From the NCBI GenBank assembly GCA_951230915.1, contig OX579640.1:15024981-15088980 (forward strand): a stretch of DNA of 64,000 nucleotides, written 5' to 3'. The notes below the pieces were generated by a model. It was not told where the DNA came from. It saw only the letters and a program-made list of their open reading frames with translations, and searched no databases. The position numbers and the translations under genes were made by a program. Numbering within the stretch: position 1 is the stretch's first letter; every line of letters starts with the position of its first letter. Source of the DNA: Antitrichia curtipendula. Its lineage: Eukaryota; Streptophyta; Bryopsida; Hypnales; Leucodontaceae. Shown here one piece after another: positions 17,066-29,209 of the stretch.

Positions 17066-17939
17066 AAAAGCCAAGAGCACTTGTTAAAGGTCAAATTATT
17101 GTTCAAGACCTTTCTTTTTCTCACAAAATTCCAAGGATGAAACAATCTACACTTCTATCTTTTATAGAAAGATTCTTTGTCATCCCCACATAATATCCAC
17201 AATAATGTTATAGGATAAAGATTTTCAAAGCAACTAAGGTGCAAAACTCTAATCTTTAATGGTGGCAAGTAAATGTAAAAATGTATTTCTATTTTTTGGT
17301 GGTTTGCTTTGTATTTCTAGACCACTTATGAATAACTTGGGGTACTATGATTCCAAACATGAATTCAAGTTTTTCAAATTTGATCACTTTGTCATGAGTA
17401 ATTAATATCTATGTTCTTCTACAAGGTGAAAAATACCATCAACATCTTGAATCAATGTGACTGGTACATTAGAAGAAACCCCTGTTTCTTGTGGCAACGG
17501 TGTTTCCATGGACGACTAAAATCTACTATAACATGTCCTACTATTTACATGTTTCTCAGAAACGGGTGTTGATACCTTGTGTTTTCACTCTCTAAAAGCC
17601 CGCCATGAGGATGCTACATGACAGCCACATCATCTTTTTTTGTTCGGGCAATGTTTTTTTTTAAAATAAAAAAATCATTATAATGATGTGGCACGTGACG
17701 TGCCTCATTGAAAAACACATGTGACATTAATTGTATGAAATAATTATTAAAAAATATTAATGATTTAATTATGTATATTTTTAAACTAAAAATTCCAAAA
17801 AAAATAAACAAGAAAATTTGTCAAATTCAGCAAAAATTTACCATCAATCATCAAAAAATGTTTGATGGCAAAATCAAGTAATTATTTAATTGACATTTAG
17901 TGAGAATGAAGGGTGGAGAGGTCATGTTTATATTGAAGT
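17066..17939. other. AT-rich intergenic DNA, nothing recognised
   Basis: The first 150 bp (gagcacttgtta onward) resemble the DNA that borders elements at 22657-22770, suggesting that those elements sit in copies of a shared older repeat. Otherwise nothing was recognised. Confidence 0.4.
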
Positions 17940-18310
17940 CCATTTTCCATCCAAGATTAGACAAAGGATATGGGATAATTCAAGATATATGACAATTTGA
18001 TTGCAATGCATGTGGATGTTATTTTAGACATCTAGATTTTTTTTCAAACATGTAAACGTTTTTTTAGACATTCTACTTTTAACAGAATTCTTGATTTATA
18101 TATCTCATTTGGATTGTTTTACTTCCTACCAATCCATTTGTATAAAGCGCTTCTCTTTTCATCTATATTGTGTATCCATCCATTCCCCTTTTTTTACAAA
18201 GCTTGCCATGTGGCTGCCTTTCTCTTTTTTTTTTCACATCCAATCTGTATTTTACTTCAATCCAAAGTAACTTACAAAAATTACCAATTTCAAATTCAAA
18301 ACCTCCAATC
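17940..18310 (+). repeat. Dispersed repeat, copy 1 (partner at 51599-51910)
   Basis: The order of blocks ccatccaagatt, caaaggatatgggataattc, gttttacttcctac, ccatccattcccctttt and gcttgccatgtggctgcctttc matches 51599-51910 in the same orientation. Short hydrophobic frames here are compositional. The element type is unknown. Confidence 0.65.
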
Positions 18311-18565
18311 GGCACTAACATGACACTCCTATATTTTTTGCAATGTTTTAATAAATATGACCATGTTTTATTTGATGTATAGAAAAACACACATGTCCTT
18401 TATGTAACCCACATTTTTTTACTCTAACATCTCCATGTCTTTCCAAACATTGACAAAAAGATTAACTCCCACATGTTCAAAATTCATGACACACCGATGT
18501 CAATGAAAATATGACCTTGTTTCTTCAAAGCGCTACTAAAAAGGCAAGTTTCTTATGGTAGTATA
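18311..18565. other. AT-rich intergenic DNA
   Basis: Nothing was recognised between the dispersed repeat and the G tract. Confidence 0.35.
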
Positions 18566-18586
18566 GGGGGGGGGGGGGGGGGGGGG
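18566..18586 (+). repeat. Uninterrupted run of 21 G
   Basis: A pure G homopolymer stands in DNA that is otherwise strongly AT-rich, bordered by gtata and atcctactata. Such a run can form G-quadruplexes and is prone to length error in sequencing. No gene lies nearby. Confidence 0.9.
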
Positions 18587-19310
18587 ATCCTACTATATCA
18601 ACTTCTAAATGAAGGACCAAATGGTTGTTCAACGTCCAATTGAAAATTTAGATAGTTGCCCACAAAGTCAATCTTTAATGCATCTTTTTCAAAATTTGCC
18701 ACAAGGTGTAGGCATGTATCATTATCTTTGGTAGGAATATAATTTTTTTTCCAATCAAACGTCAAATTAGAAGTTACATTGCCCATAATTTATAAAGAAA
18801 GATAGGTAATTTTAGGCAACGTGTGCAAAATTTCTATTCTACCTCTAAAATTTGAAAAGGACACAATTCATATGATATAAAAAAAACCCATAAATAAACA
18901 TGCATAGTCCAAAGTCTCTCTCTACAAAGAATTAAAGTTTGTTGACCTTATCAAATAGGATTAAGATTAAAAAATTTCATCTTGCTTCAAATGCTATAAC
19001 CTTTCAATCCTTATGGTAAAGTTTCTAATAGAATTCTTCAGATTTTCATGGTAGTCTAACACAAATGTATACAATCTAAGCCATAAAAAATTTAAAATAT
19101 CATTTTTTCACTAGTTTAAAAAGTAGCACTTTTTGACAATTTATGCTAGAAATGTACTTTGGTCCTATAAAGGTTAAAAGAGTGAGATGGTGAATTTAAA
19201 TTTGCCCAATTTATCCTACACTTTACTACAAGCATTGCTATCTCTATGTGCTAAAATTGACATGCATAATTTTACATCTATATTTGGTGAAACCCTACCG
19301 TCTTGTTTTC
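18587..19310. other. AT-rich intergenic DNA
   Basis: No gene or element ends were recognised. Confidence 0.4.
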
Positions 19311-19432
19311 CACCTTGATGCACCAAGTGTGTCCCATTATTATGGTAAGCCGATCAATTACAACTTGAAGTTCCCACCTTGATGCATCAAGTGTATCCCA
19401 TTATTATAGTATTCAGATCACTTACAACTTAA
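19311..19432 (+). repeat. Tandem duplication, about 64-bp unit
   Basis: The unit beginning caccttgatgcaccaagtgt at 19311 is repeated from 19375 with few changes (cccattattat and gatca..ttacaactt are shared). Confidence 0.75.
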
Positions 19433-20719
19433 ATGAAGTAAAAATCTTACTAAGCATAAATTTGGTGTACTTAATATTGATCTGGTAAAATTGAATGTAC
19501 ACTAAAATTGAAATGCTTGCAATTTGAAATTGAATGGTTAATTTTAAAATGCTCTAAATTAGAAAAAATAACTCTTTAGTGGAGAGTTGATTTTTTAATT
19601 CTTTCTTCAATTGAATATTTCCAAAAATATTGATTCTAAGAATTTCTGTTCCATTTGTCAAGAATTACACCAAAAAATGACCTCATCATTTATTTAACAG
19701 TTTGACTTTGACTTTGATTTCAAAATATTCTCTTGAATTTTCTAAAAAATAGCCTTTACAACATACTAGTCTCCTTTCTATTATTGCTTTTACACATTAG
19801 AAATGCAATTTAGGGAATAATTTAGGGCATTTGTGAAAATTCGATAAATTCCTTCAAACTTTAGAGTCTATAATTTGGATGAAGAAAAATTCCATTAGAG
19901 TAATGTTTTGTCTAAATATTTGACAATTCATTCAATTGTTCTAAAATCATTAAAAAAATATTTTATATCCAATTTGATGAAATTGAGGTTTTAAATATAT
20001 TTATACTATGCAAACAAATATATATAAATCTAAAAGAGGATTTGGATATTAAAAGGACTAAGATAGAATAAGCATATTTAAAAATATTTAAAAAAATATA
20101 TTATCACCCTACAAGTCATTACAAACCTTTGCTACATTTTTTTACACTTATAAAGAATATCAGAAGTCAATAATAAATAATACATGATAATTTTTCAAAT
20201 GAATTTTTATTAAATTAGAAATATCTTTGAACATTGTAAAAGTTAAATTTTAGCCTAGGTAACGAAGAAGGGTTTCAAATGATGTTTAAGATACAAATTA
20301 TCTTGAATTTGGAAGATGATACAATTTAAACATATTCTATATGTTCTACTTGGATAGAAAAATTCATAATATACCTATGTGAATAATGTATATAAATACT
20401 ATAAATTTAAGCATGTAATACATTTAAAAGTCATTAGAAATTATCATTATTTTTTCTAAAATGCAACTTGAAGTGAATTTTAGAAAAAATGTTGTTTAAT
20501 TGTTCTTATTTGGATGAAAAACCTCTTTAGGCACCTCTTTTCAATACCTTCTATCTTCTATATCTCATGTTGTATGCATTCAATACTTGATCTTATTAAA
20601 GAATTTATTTTACAAGCATTCACTATCTAGAAAGGCAAAAAATATTCCATTGAATTCCAAACACATGTACTCATTATTAAGAGGTGAAAGTGGAAAAACA
20701 AGGTAAAATTAAAATTGAC
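19433..20719. other. Strongly AT-rich intergenic DNA
   Basis: Nothing was recognised. Stops are dense in all frames. Confidence 0.4.
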
Positions 20720-21790
20720 TTGGGAAGAATATAAATGAATGCCTATGGAATTGAACTTGTATATCTGTACATTCCGTTTAGTAGCAAGCGCAATGCCAGT
20801 GTTAAATTATTAGAGCATCACCAACCATTCCCACTGAAGTTCTTCGATTTGGACTTAGGTGTGGCTACCAAAACATTGTGGCCCCATTAGATACCTTGCC
20901 AAGGATGCTTGAAGCCCACCCATGCCAAATTGGCACCTCCAAACTGTAGGACACCGTCTACACCAAATGGTTGACTATGAGGCATGGATTTTGTCAATGA
21001 TTGTTTTATCCTCTTCCGTATTGTTTCTTTTTTATTATTGAGCTCACAACTTCTTCTTATTCAAATTCCAACCACATTGTAGCCACCATATAACATGCGG
21101 GCCAACCTGCAAGTCATTAATTCACATTTTAACTTATTAAGTTGGGTTGTAAGGGCAGGGATGACTAGAGGATAGAAGGAGCCTAGAAGGTGCATGTCTT
21201 GGGCCACCACATTTCTCTAGTCATGTTTTGGGGGAATAGGTAGCGATGCTCTTAACTTTGAATTCATTTATAATAGTGATTTGTAAGGTGACTTTACTTC
21301 TCTCCTTCTACTCCTTACAATTGAGCTTCATATGTAAAGTTATATTTCCAACATTCCAAGCCTTGAGGTCTATTTGCTCATATTGGAGTTTGTCTAGTCC
21401 TTCTTTCTTGTTGTACACACGTCGCTATATGCATGGTTGCATTTGGATCTTTTGTTGTATTCCCTAAGAACATAACCCAAAGCATGGCCACCCTTGCACA
21501 CAAGAGGTTGACACGAGAGGTTTGACACTCCAGTCTAGTCTGCCAAATAATGGTCCTTGAAATCACTATACATCCTAAGTTTAGTTGTTTTATCCTGTAT
21601 TCTATCTGATAAGTGGTCAATCAACTATTTATGGATCGTATTTGGTGAGCAAAGGTGAGGGAGAAGCAAATTAAAGGCCCTTCAAAATCAGATGGAAAAT
21701 TTGAGTGTGACCTTGCTTTGATGAAGGTATGTTGTGGCTTGAAGAATTCGGCTGTTGTGTTGGAAGTTTCATTGGTTTGGGCAATGAATA
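20720..21790 (+). repeat. Diverged duplicate of the CUL1 3' flank, interrupted by two insertions
   Basis: Text such as ataaatgaa.gcc, tgtatatctgtacattccg, agcaagcgcaatgcc, acttctctccttct and atatgtaaag matches 9049-9425 collinearly, with many C-to-T and G-to-A differences. Compared with the parent, this copy has a 439-bp insertion with inverted ends at 20813-21251 and about 250 bp of extra DNA at about 21466-21715. No CUL1 coding sequence was copied. Confidence 0.8.
20813..21251. mobile_element. PIF/Harbinger-like (Tourist-type) MITE
   Basis: The 439-bp insertion starts GAGCATCACCAACCATTCCC and ends with an imperfect complement of this (about 22-bp inverted ends), closing GATGCTC. TTA precedes it at 20810-20812 and follows it at 21252-21254. 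The parent copy has a single TTA at 9140-9142, so the empty site is visible inside the same window. A 3-bp TTA/TAA duplication and GAGCATC ends are known for PIF/Harbinger MITEs. It has no coding capacity. Confidence 0.85.
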
Positions 21791-21999
21791 GAAAATGAAT
21801 GGTTGCAACTTATCTTGAGTTAATTATGTAACGACTAATTATAGTGTCCCATGAATGACTTTATAAAATATTGTAGAGACTAGAATCATGACTAGAATGC
21901 ACCTATTTATGTGAGTTTGATTTTTTGGGTTGGCTTTGGAGCATGAGGGTGGTCACTATGGAAATCTCTCTTTGGGGCACTATGTAAATCATTTTTGTA

Positions 22000-22656
22000 C
22001 CTCTAAATGCCCTAAGGCACCAAATTCTAGTGTCAAAAAAACTTTGAAGTCAAATGAAACCTAAACAAGTTACTATTTTTAATATTTAATATTTTTGAAA
22101 ATTTATTTCAAAGTCTAGTTTTAGCATCAAAAATCCAATTTTGAAAATAGATTGACTATGATTTTTCTATTCAAGATTTTTTGCAAGGATGTCCATTGCA
22201 AATCTTGATTTTCAAGTGTTGAGGACTTTTGGAAATGAACCTCAAATACATTAGATCTTGGAGGAAAAAATCACATTAGAAATTCATTTAAAAAATTGTA
22301 GAGTAGATTTTGAGAAGTTGTAATTTGATTGTAGTTACACATGTTATGCCTGTATGCCCACTTTAACCTCATATTTTTTGATGACTAGTTCTTTAGATTT
22401 GACATGTGAAAAGAGGATAAAAGTCTTCAAATCACTTTTATAGTTCTAACACCCTCATGATCAAACATTATAATCTATCAATTCATAAGTGATATCATTG
22501 TGATTTCTTTTTCTATGGATCTCTATGTTTAGTTTGAATTTGTATGGTTACGGTTACAATTGAAAAAAACTTGAAAAAACTTATTTAAATGTTGATTTTT
22601 TGTTCAATTTAGAGCAAATTCCAAGAAGCTTAGAAAAGGCCTTGGGCATTTAGGGG
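22000..22656. mobile_element. piggyBac-like MITE, family C
   Basis: It starts CCTCTAAATGCCCTAAGGC and ends in GGCCTTGGGCATTTAGGGG, an inverted repeat of about 19 bp with few mismatches. The interior matches 35441-36231. The present flanks (TGTA and TTTG) no longer show TTAA. There is no coding frame. Confidence 0.75.
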
Positions 22657-22714
22657 TTTGAAAAAACCTAAAGCACTTGTTGCATTTCAAACTATTATGC
22701 AAGATCTTGCCTGT

Positions 22715-23965
22715 TCACACAAAATTCCAAAGATGAACATCTTGCAATTTTGTCTTATTCATAGAAGGATTCTTAACCCCTAAAGGACCGAGTTTTTCTT
22801 CCAGGGTGACATTGTCAAAAAGTTGGGATTTAGGGTATGTTATTCAAAAATGAAAATTAGAATTTGTTTTTGAAACTTTAACCGTATTAAACTGAAGTTA
22901 AATATTATACAAAGGTGTGAAAAAAATTTCATCCCATTTGACCACGCGGATTGAAAGATTATAACATTTGAAGTGAGAAAAAAAACAATTTTTCATTGCT
23001 GCGAAACAAGGTCAGCAGACTTTGGGCCCTCTTGGAGTAAAATTTTTGCACTACACAAAAATGAAAATTTTGACCATTGATAAGTATATGATGTTGATTA
23101 CACTCATGAAAATTTTTAGAAGCAACGGAGATGTCTAGCTTATAATAAATCACCGTGCAATGCAAAGAGGTAAAGTGAGTTGGCATTACACTAATCATTT
23201 TTTGATGATTTCTTGTGCAATGAAGAAATTTTTTATTTGAAATCCAAACGGTGAAAACTTAGAGATGAACATTTGGAGTATGTGGAAAAAATTTAAAGAG
23301 TTTTGACTTCATAGATTGCAAGATAATAGGGCTTGAAGTTAGAAGATAGTGTTTTTTCTTGAAGTTGCTCCAATATAGGTAATAAAGTTTACCACTTCTT
23401 AGAATTTGATTTGAAGACTAAAATTTGTTTTTGTTTTGACAATTGTTTGCCATATTTGATTAGTTTCATACATGTCAAATTTCAAAAGTTGATGAGCTTT
23501 TTTGCAAAAGATTCTCCAAAGATTCTCAAATTGCCTAAGCTGCCCTAAAAGGTCAGGGCAGCATAACTTTTGATCCGGGCACCCGATTGGAAAAAAGATT
23601 AGTTTTTCATTAAGGAGGTGCATATTTACACATTGTGTCCAAATTTCATGAACATCCAACCAAATATGACTTTGTAAGAACCTACCCGAGATTTCTTGCG
23701 TACGTTGAACGGACACTTGGTCCTTTAGGGGTTAATCAACCATTGGACACACATTACAAGGTTACTACAGTATTGATAGAGTAACGTCCTTCTAAGATTA
23801 AATATTCAATAACATGCTTTTTCACACAAAATTCTAAAGATGAATATTTTGCAACTTTGGCTTACTCATTGAAGGATTTTTAGTCATCTAGATCAGACAA
23901 TTGTTACAAGGTTAATTACAATGTTGATAGAGTGATGTCCTTCCAAAGTTAAGTATTTTGATAAC
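22715..23965 (+). repeat. Two tandem units of about 150 bp, the first split by an inserted element
   Basis: Unit text cacacaaaattc.aaagatgaa, ttgcaa.ttt, cttattcat.gaaggatt, acaaggtta, ttgatagagt and tccttc occurs at about 22715-22776 plus 23736-23815, and again at 23818-23965. The piggyBac-like element 22777-23731 separates the two halves of unit one exactly at a TTAA. Confidence 0.7.
22777..23731. mobile_element. piggyBac-like MITE, family A, with TTAA on both sides
   Basis: This 955-bp element has inverted ends CCCCTAAAGGACC and GGTCCTTTAGGGG, exact over 13 bp. TTAA stands at 22773-22776 and at 23732-23735, the target duplication of piggyBac transposons. It lies inside a tandem-repeat unit whose intact neighbour (23818-23965) shows the uninterrupted sequence. 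The interior is AT-rich and without a gene. Confidence 0.88.
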
Positions 23966-24234
23966 ATTGATCTATGCTAATAGTGCATATGATTCTAAGT
24001 CAACAAAGTCACTATTTTAAATTAATGGAGGTTGAAATATCTATTTTGTACCAATTTCTAAAAGAATAAATTTTATGGTGATATTCATTTTCTTGGTAAT
24101 GCTAAATTTCTTCCCTCATTATTTGTATGAATTCTTGCATTTCTTGTAAATTTTGATTTTCTTCATTGTGGATGTATATTTTAAAATTAATTACATTTAG
24201 ACTCTTTCTTTGGTAATCTTGTATTTTATTTTAA

Positions 24235-26267
24235 CCCCTAAAGGTTTTTGACTATGTTTTCACCAAAGACGTTCCAAAACTGCCATTTCTAATACAAGTA
24301 TCAAATTTCAGAAAAAAAACATTTTTGGACACATGTAACCATAGGATCTTGTAAGGTAGAAGGTCTAGAAAGCACCCATCTAAGGGAAATCAGGCCTTTC
24401 TGGAGATCTTGGAGGACTTCAATTTTTTTGCCCTTTTTTTCAGTGGAAGAGAATTTGAAGATGGCGCTCTGCTGATTTTTTCAGAATTTTTGGAGTCAGA
24501 ATGAAATTACAGCAAATTTTTAAAGGCTAATGTTAGTAGGGCTCTATTCTTGTTCCTAGATACTGCAATAATGAACAAGACAACATGCTGGAAAAGATCA
24601 AGTGGTTGTAAAAACCAATTAATAGGATGGATAAAACCGTTCATGCAAAGCTTTTAAAGCATCCAACACAAGTCAGAAATTTAGAAATTCTCTAGTGATT
24701 TAATAATCATGCAAACTACATCTTCTGATTCGAAGTGCTGTAACTTCTGCATCCAATGTTCAAATTCAATAAAATTTGTTGGAGAATTTGAGCTCTTTCT
24801 TCTAGTTTGTGTGGTAAAATTTTCAGGTGAATCCAAGATTTACTGATTTTTTGGAAGCCAATCTAAGTTCGCAGTTTCCATTTGACTCCTTCAAATTGCA
24901 TTTCATGACTGCAACTTCGGGGGCTTGAATCTCCTTCATCCAAAGTTTTTTTTAAATAAAATTTGTTGTATTATGTTTGCCTTGAAGTGTTATTTTTGTG
25001 GAAAAAATTTCATGTCAATTGAAGTTGTCTTGAATGTTTGGGAGCAATTCAAACTTTAAAATCCCGACATTTTTTATTTACAGTGAACTTTGGCAGCTTG
25101 TTACTTCTTCATAAAATGTCCGTTTCCAATAAAAGTTTTTGGAGAAGTTGCGCATACTAGTCTAATTTGTGTGGTTAAAATTTCAGAGCAATCCAAGAAG
25201 TATGAGTGACTGAGAGGCATTTTAGTAAAAGAGAGTTCAGCTACAGATGTTCTTTTTGCAATTTCTAGACATTTCAAAGCCATTTTGCAGACCTTACCAG
25301 ATTTAGGTTCTTACTGTGAGTAAAATCAATCATGATAGTGAACCATCTCACTTGTTCCATAGCCTAAAATCATTCACATGGGATGGCAGTTCTTCATCGC
25401 AAAAAGTTAATTCCATTTCAACACCCATGTGCACTGTTTTAGAGCCTTTTGTAGGGGTGGTTCTTAAAGCCTGAGCCATTTTACAGCCTCCTCCTATAGC
25501 AAATGTGGATTGCATGATATTAGTGTTTGAATTGAGAAAAATCCTTTTTTTGTCCCTGCGAAAATCCGGGCAGCTGCACTTCACAAGGTCACATTTATTT
25601 GACAAAATGTCTCAAACGGTGGTTACTCTGTGGATTCATTTTTTAAGTCAAGTTGGCTATATGCTCGAAAATTTTCAGACTATTTGGATTTGTACAACAT
25701 ATAGGAAAAAAATAGTAAGTAGAAAGAAGTAGAAAATGATTCAAAACACCAAATTGTTAACAATTTAATCATAGAATTACATTATGCCAATCCCAATGGT
25801 TATAATGTTGTAAAGACCTATCTACACTCACTTTTTCTTTTTCTTTTTAAATATTGAAAATTGAGTCAAATAAAGAACTTCAAAGTTTATTTTAGAGTAG
25901 AGATTCCATACCTACCCTCAAACTAAGAATCCTCATAACTTTAGACTCATAGATCAAAATGGAATGATTCAAAGCTTCCCGCGTATATATAAATCCAAAG
26001 AACCAATTTAAATTTAAATTTTTTTTAAAGTAATTTTTAAAGAATTTTTTTTTGCTGCCCGGGCTGCCTGCCGAGCATTGAAAATCACTTATCATGCAAT
26101 AATTTTTTACTTATATAATCAAAAGCTATGAAAATTGTTGGACCTTAAAACTAATCCTTGGGAGAATGTTGTGTGAAAATTTCAAAGAAAAAAAATAAAA
26201 TCTTCGCTCGTAGTGAGCTGTCCAAAAAAGCTATGTTCTCAAAAAAACATGTTCAGTGCTTTAGGGA
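24235..26267. mobile_element. piggyBac-like MITE, family B, enlarged by a nested insertion
   Basis: It starts CCCCTAAAGGTTTTTGAC after TTAA (24231-24234) and ends CTTTAGGGA before TTAA (26268-26271). The outer 120 bp and last 780 bp match the copies at 16360-17061 (minus) and 53188-53825. The middle 1.1 kb has no counterpart in them, so the original element was about 900 bp. Confidence 0.8.
24353..25490. mobile_element. Nested insertion inside the family B element
   Basis: This segment is absent from the other family B copies. It contains degenerate repeated units of roughly 190-350 bp with text like tctaatttgtgtggttaaaatttcag and caatccaaga, a pattern often seen in non-coding parts of plant LTR retrotransposons. 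I could not define its ends or a target duplication. Confidence 0.5.
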
Positions 26268-26271
26268 TTAA

Positions 26272-27765
26272 TTAGATAGCCTTAGACCTTTGTTACAATA
26301 GAGACTAACACTTGTCCAAACGTGGATGGTAATTGCTCCAAGGCTATCAAAATATTCTATTTGGCCTCAATCCTAATATGTCTTGCAAAGGCCTTTGAAA
26401 TGTAATGTAAGTTTTGTCATTGTTATCCTATATTCCACTTAGTCATTGGTTAATTGACTATTTATAGGACACTTTTTCTAGACAAGGATATAAAGCAAGA
26501 AATTTGAGTTTTTTTCAAGAATAGATGTAAAATTTGAGCTTGTCAAATTTGATGTCAAAATTCACAAGGAAGGGTGTGGATGCTCTTATAGTGCAATTGC
26601 CTTAATTGTACATATGGATGCATGACTATAATTGGATGTTGAAGCAACAACTTGAGGACATATTGATAATTCAAGATTGCCTTATCTATTATCTATTTGT
26701 ATAATTTTTTATATTAATAATTATTGTAATGAATTTTTTTATTTTAAAGGTGCATAAAAATGTACAATGAAAGGTGAATAGCCCCGGTTCTATAAATATC
26801 TATAGAATGGATTCTAACCTAAATTATATATTTCTTAAAAATAAAATGAGAGGATCAATTTTATAAGATCTAAAATGAGCACTTTGAAAATATGTTAAGT
26901 TTGTTTTATCCTTCCATAATATACATCTTAAAGAAAATTTATAATCATCTATCAACTGACAACAAGATCCAAAGAAACAGATAAAGCAAATAGTTAATAT
27001 TTGGAGTTGTCCATTATAAAATTTTCTTGCATTTGTGAACAAATTGGTACAAAGATATATTTTATATAAGCAATTAATTGTGCATGATACTCCATATTTG
27101 CAAATGCTTTTGTAGATGACATTTGTATATTATAAATGAAAAACATTAGTGAAAACTGATTGTAAAAAAAGGCAATGCTATTTAATTAACAATTAATATT
27201 TTGAATTTGTCATATAATTACAATATTTATCATTATCAATCTAAATATCCAAATTAGGATTATTTGAAAATATTAATTACAAATTCATATAGGTTTCAAT
27301 TTTGAAGTCAATCTCATTTGAAACAAGATACTGGACAAGATACCAAGGACTTGCCTAGAAAAAAATTTCATTTGAGTATTTGTTTGGTTTATGTTTTTTT
27401 TACTATTTCAAATGTACATATTTTTATACAAAAATAAAAGCGCATTACATTCTAGATGAAAGGAAAAGGTGATTTGATTGCATTCTTCTTTGACTACAAT
27501 TTGCTACCTTCTCTAAAATAATCGTGTAGTCACTAGAAAATCTCTCTTTTTCATATATATGTTTAATAGGAGGGGTGCTATTATGTGAGCCTACAATTAT
27601 AAGTTCATAAGCCTAAAAGTCTATATACGTATGTTATAAGTGTTTATATTATAGAAGACTTTCTTAATTAGAGGCATTAGATGTTTTTTGAGGGCATTGG
27701 GGGCATCAGATGTTTTTGGCTTGTTCCCCATTTTGTGAATCAGTTAGTGGTAGTTAGAATAAATT
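26272..27765. other. AT-rich DNA with one fragment shared with 21530-21700
   Basis: Around 26380-26480 the text ttatcctatattcca, cattggttaattgactattt resembles the second insertion in the CUL1-flank duplicate (about 21590-21630). No gene was recognised. Confidence 0.4.
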
Positions 27766-27769
27766 TTAA

Positions 27770-28681
27770 CGCCTAAAGTCCCAAGGCCTCTTTTCCATCA
27801 AAAACCACTCAAAACTACCATTTCTATAGCAAAGAGCAAAAACAAATTAAAATGTTTTTTAGCATATCTAACCGTAAGATCTTGTACTGGACTAGTATAG
27901 AAATGTATGGAAGAAATTTCACAAACTTTGACCGCGTAGATTGCAAGATATTTGTGTTTGAGTAAAAGAAACAAGCTTTTTTGCATGTTGCTCAAATACA
28001 TATTTTGGCTTTGAACCTTCTTAACTTAAAATTTTTGCTCTATTAATTTTCAATTTCTTATTTTATATGATAAAAAATTGAATTGAGAGTCCAGGAAAAA
28101 ACTCAAAAAAATTACGCTTAGTTTTCACACACTAAAAAAATTGTTAAATAGAAGTGGGTTCAAGATTGAAGGAAAATTTTAATTATTAATAGCTCTAAAA
28201 TGGAATTGAAATACACTAATTTCAACGGTGAAATTGTTCTAATAAGAGGTCTTAATCTTATTTAACTTTTTTTCTTGGAAAAATTGTGAAAATTGAGGTC
28301 AAAAATAAATCCTACAAGTTATTTTTTCAAGTAGATGCTGTGATTGCCCAAAAAACAAGATTGTCCATAACTTTCACATAAAAAATACAAATGGAATGAA
28401 TCAAAGCTTCCCTTGTACACAAAAATAAAATCTATACCAAAAAGAAAAATTCTACTTAAGTTTCTTTGAAGTTTTTTTATTGCCTGCCAAACTAAAAAAG
28501 GGCTTTTTGTGCCATAACTTTGGCTACCAGTCTTTGATTGAAATAAAAATTATATTTTCAAAAAGCTAATGCGTTTTTCTATCTTCACAAAAAAATTCAG
28601 AAAATCAAGATAAATATTGAGGCTGTAGGAGCTTGCCCAAAATCCATTTTGTCCCCCAAGAGGACAATGGGACTTTAGGGG
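27770..28681. mobile_element. piggyBac-like MITE, family A, with TTAA on both sides
   Basis: This 912-bp element starts CGCCTAAAGTCCCAAGGCC (first bases mutated) and ends GGGACTTTAGGGG. TTAA lies at 27766-27769 and 28682-28685. The interior matches 52200-53115 (for instance tctaaccgtaagatcttgta and ctttgaccg.gtagattgcaag). There is no coding frame. Confidence 0.87.
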
Positions 28682-28685
28682 TTAA

Positions 28686-29205
28686 TTTTTTTTATAAATA
28701 TTTAAATAAAATAAAATAAAAAATAATTTTAAAATTTTAAAGAAAAAAACATATTGTTTTTAATATTATTATTATTTGACGTGGCGATTACTTTGCCCCG
28801 TCAGCTTTCTACTATAGCCGAGTTTCCTCAATTCGAGAACTCGGGGGAATTCATAGCCCTACAGACCGATTGAATTTCATCTAATGGTACCTATGTTATA
28901 GATATCTATATTATAGATGTTTATGCTACAAGCACCTTCAATCATTGTAGAATAATTACTTATACCAAGGCTCAAGGCTCACATGCTTGCATTTCTACAC
29001 TCATATGCTAGCATTGTTGTGTTCATTAGTAGAAGAAGGAAGAATTTAAGCCCCATATTTAGTGCACAGTTGCATATTGTATTAAAAGTTAGGTATTTTA
29101 AAGAAAAACTTTGTTTACGACATACTTTAAAATACTTTTTCTAGAGTCCTACAATATATTGTATCAATTCAATTCAATTTTTGCATGCCCTTTCAACAAT
29201 CATTT
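28686..29205. other. AT-rich intergenic DNA, nothing recognised
   Basis: It includes a run of short A/T repeats and a small GC-richer patch near 28780-28860 without a recognised feature. Confidence 0.35.
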
Positions 29206-29209
29206 GTAA

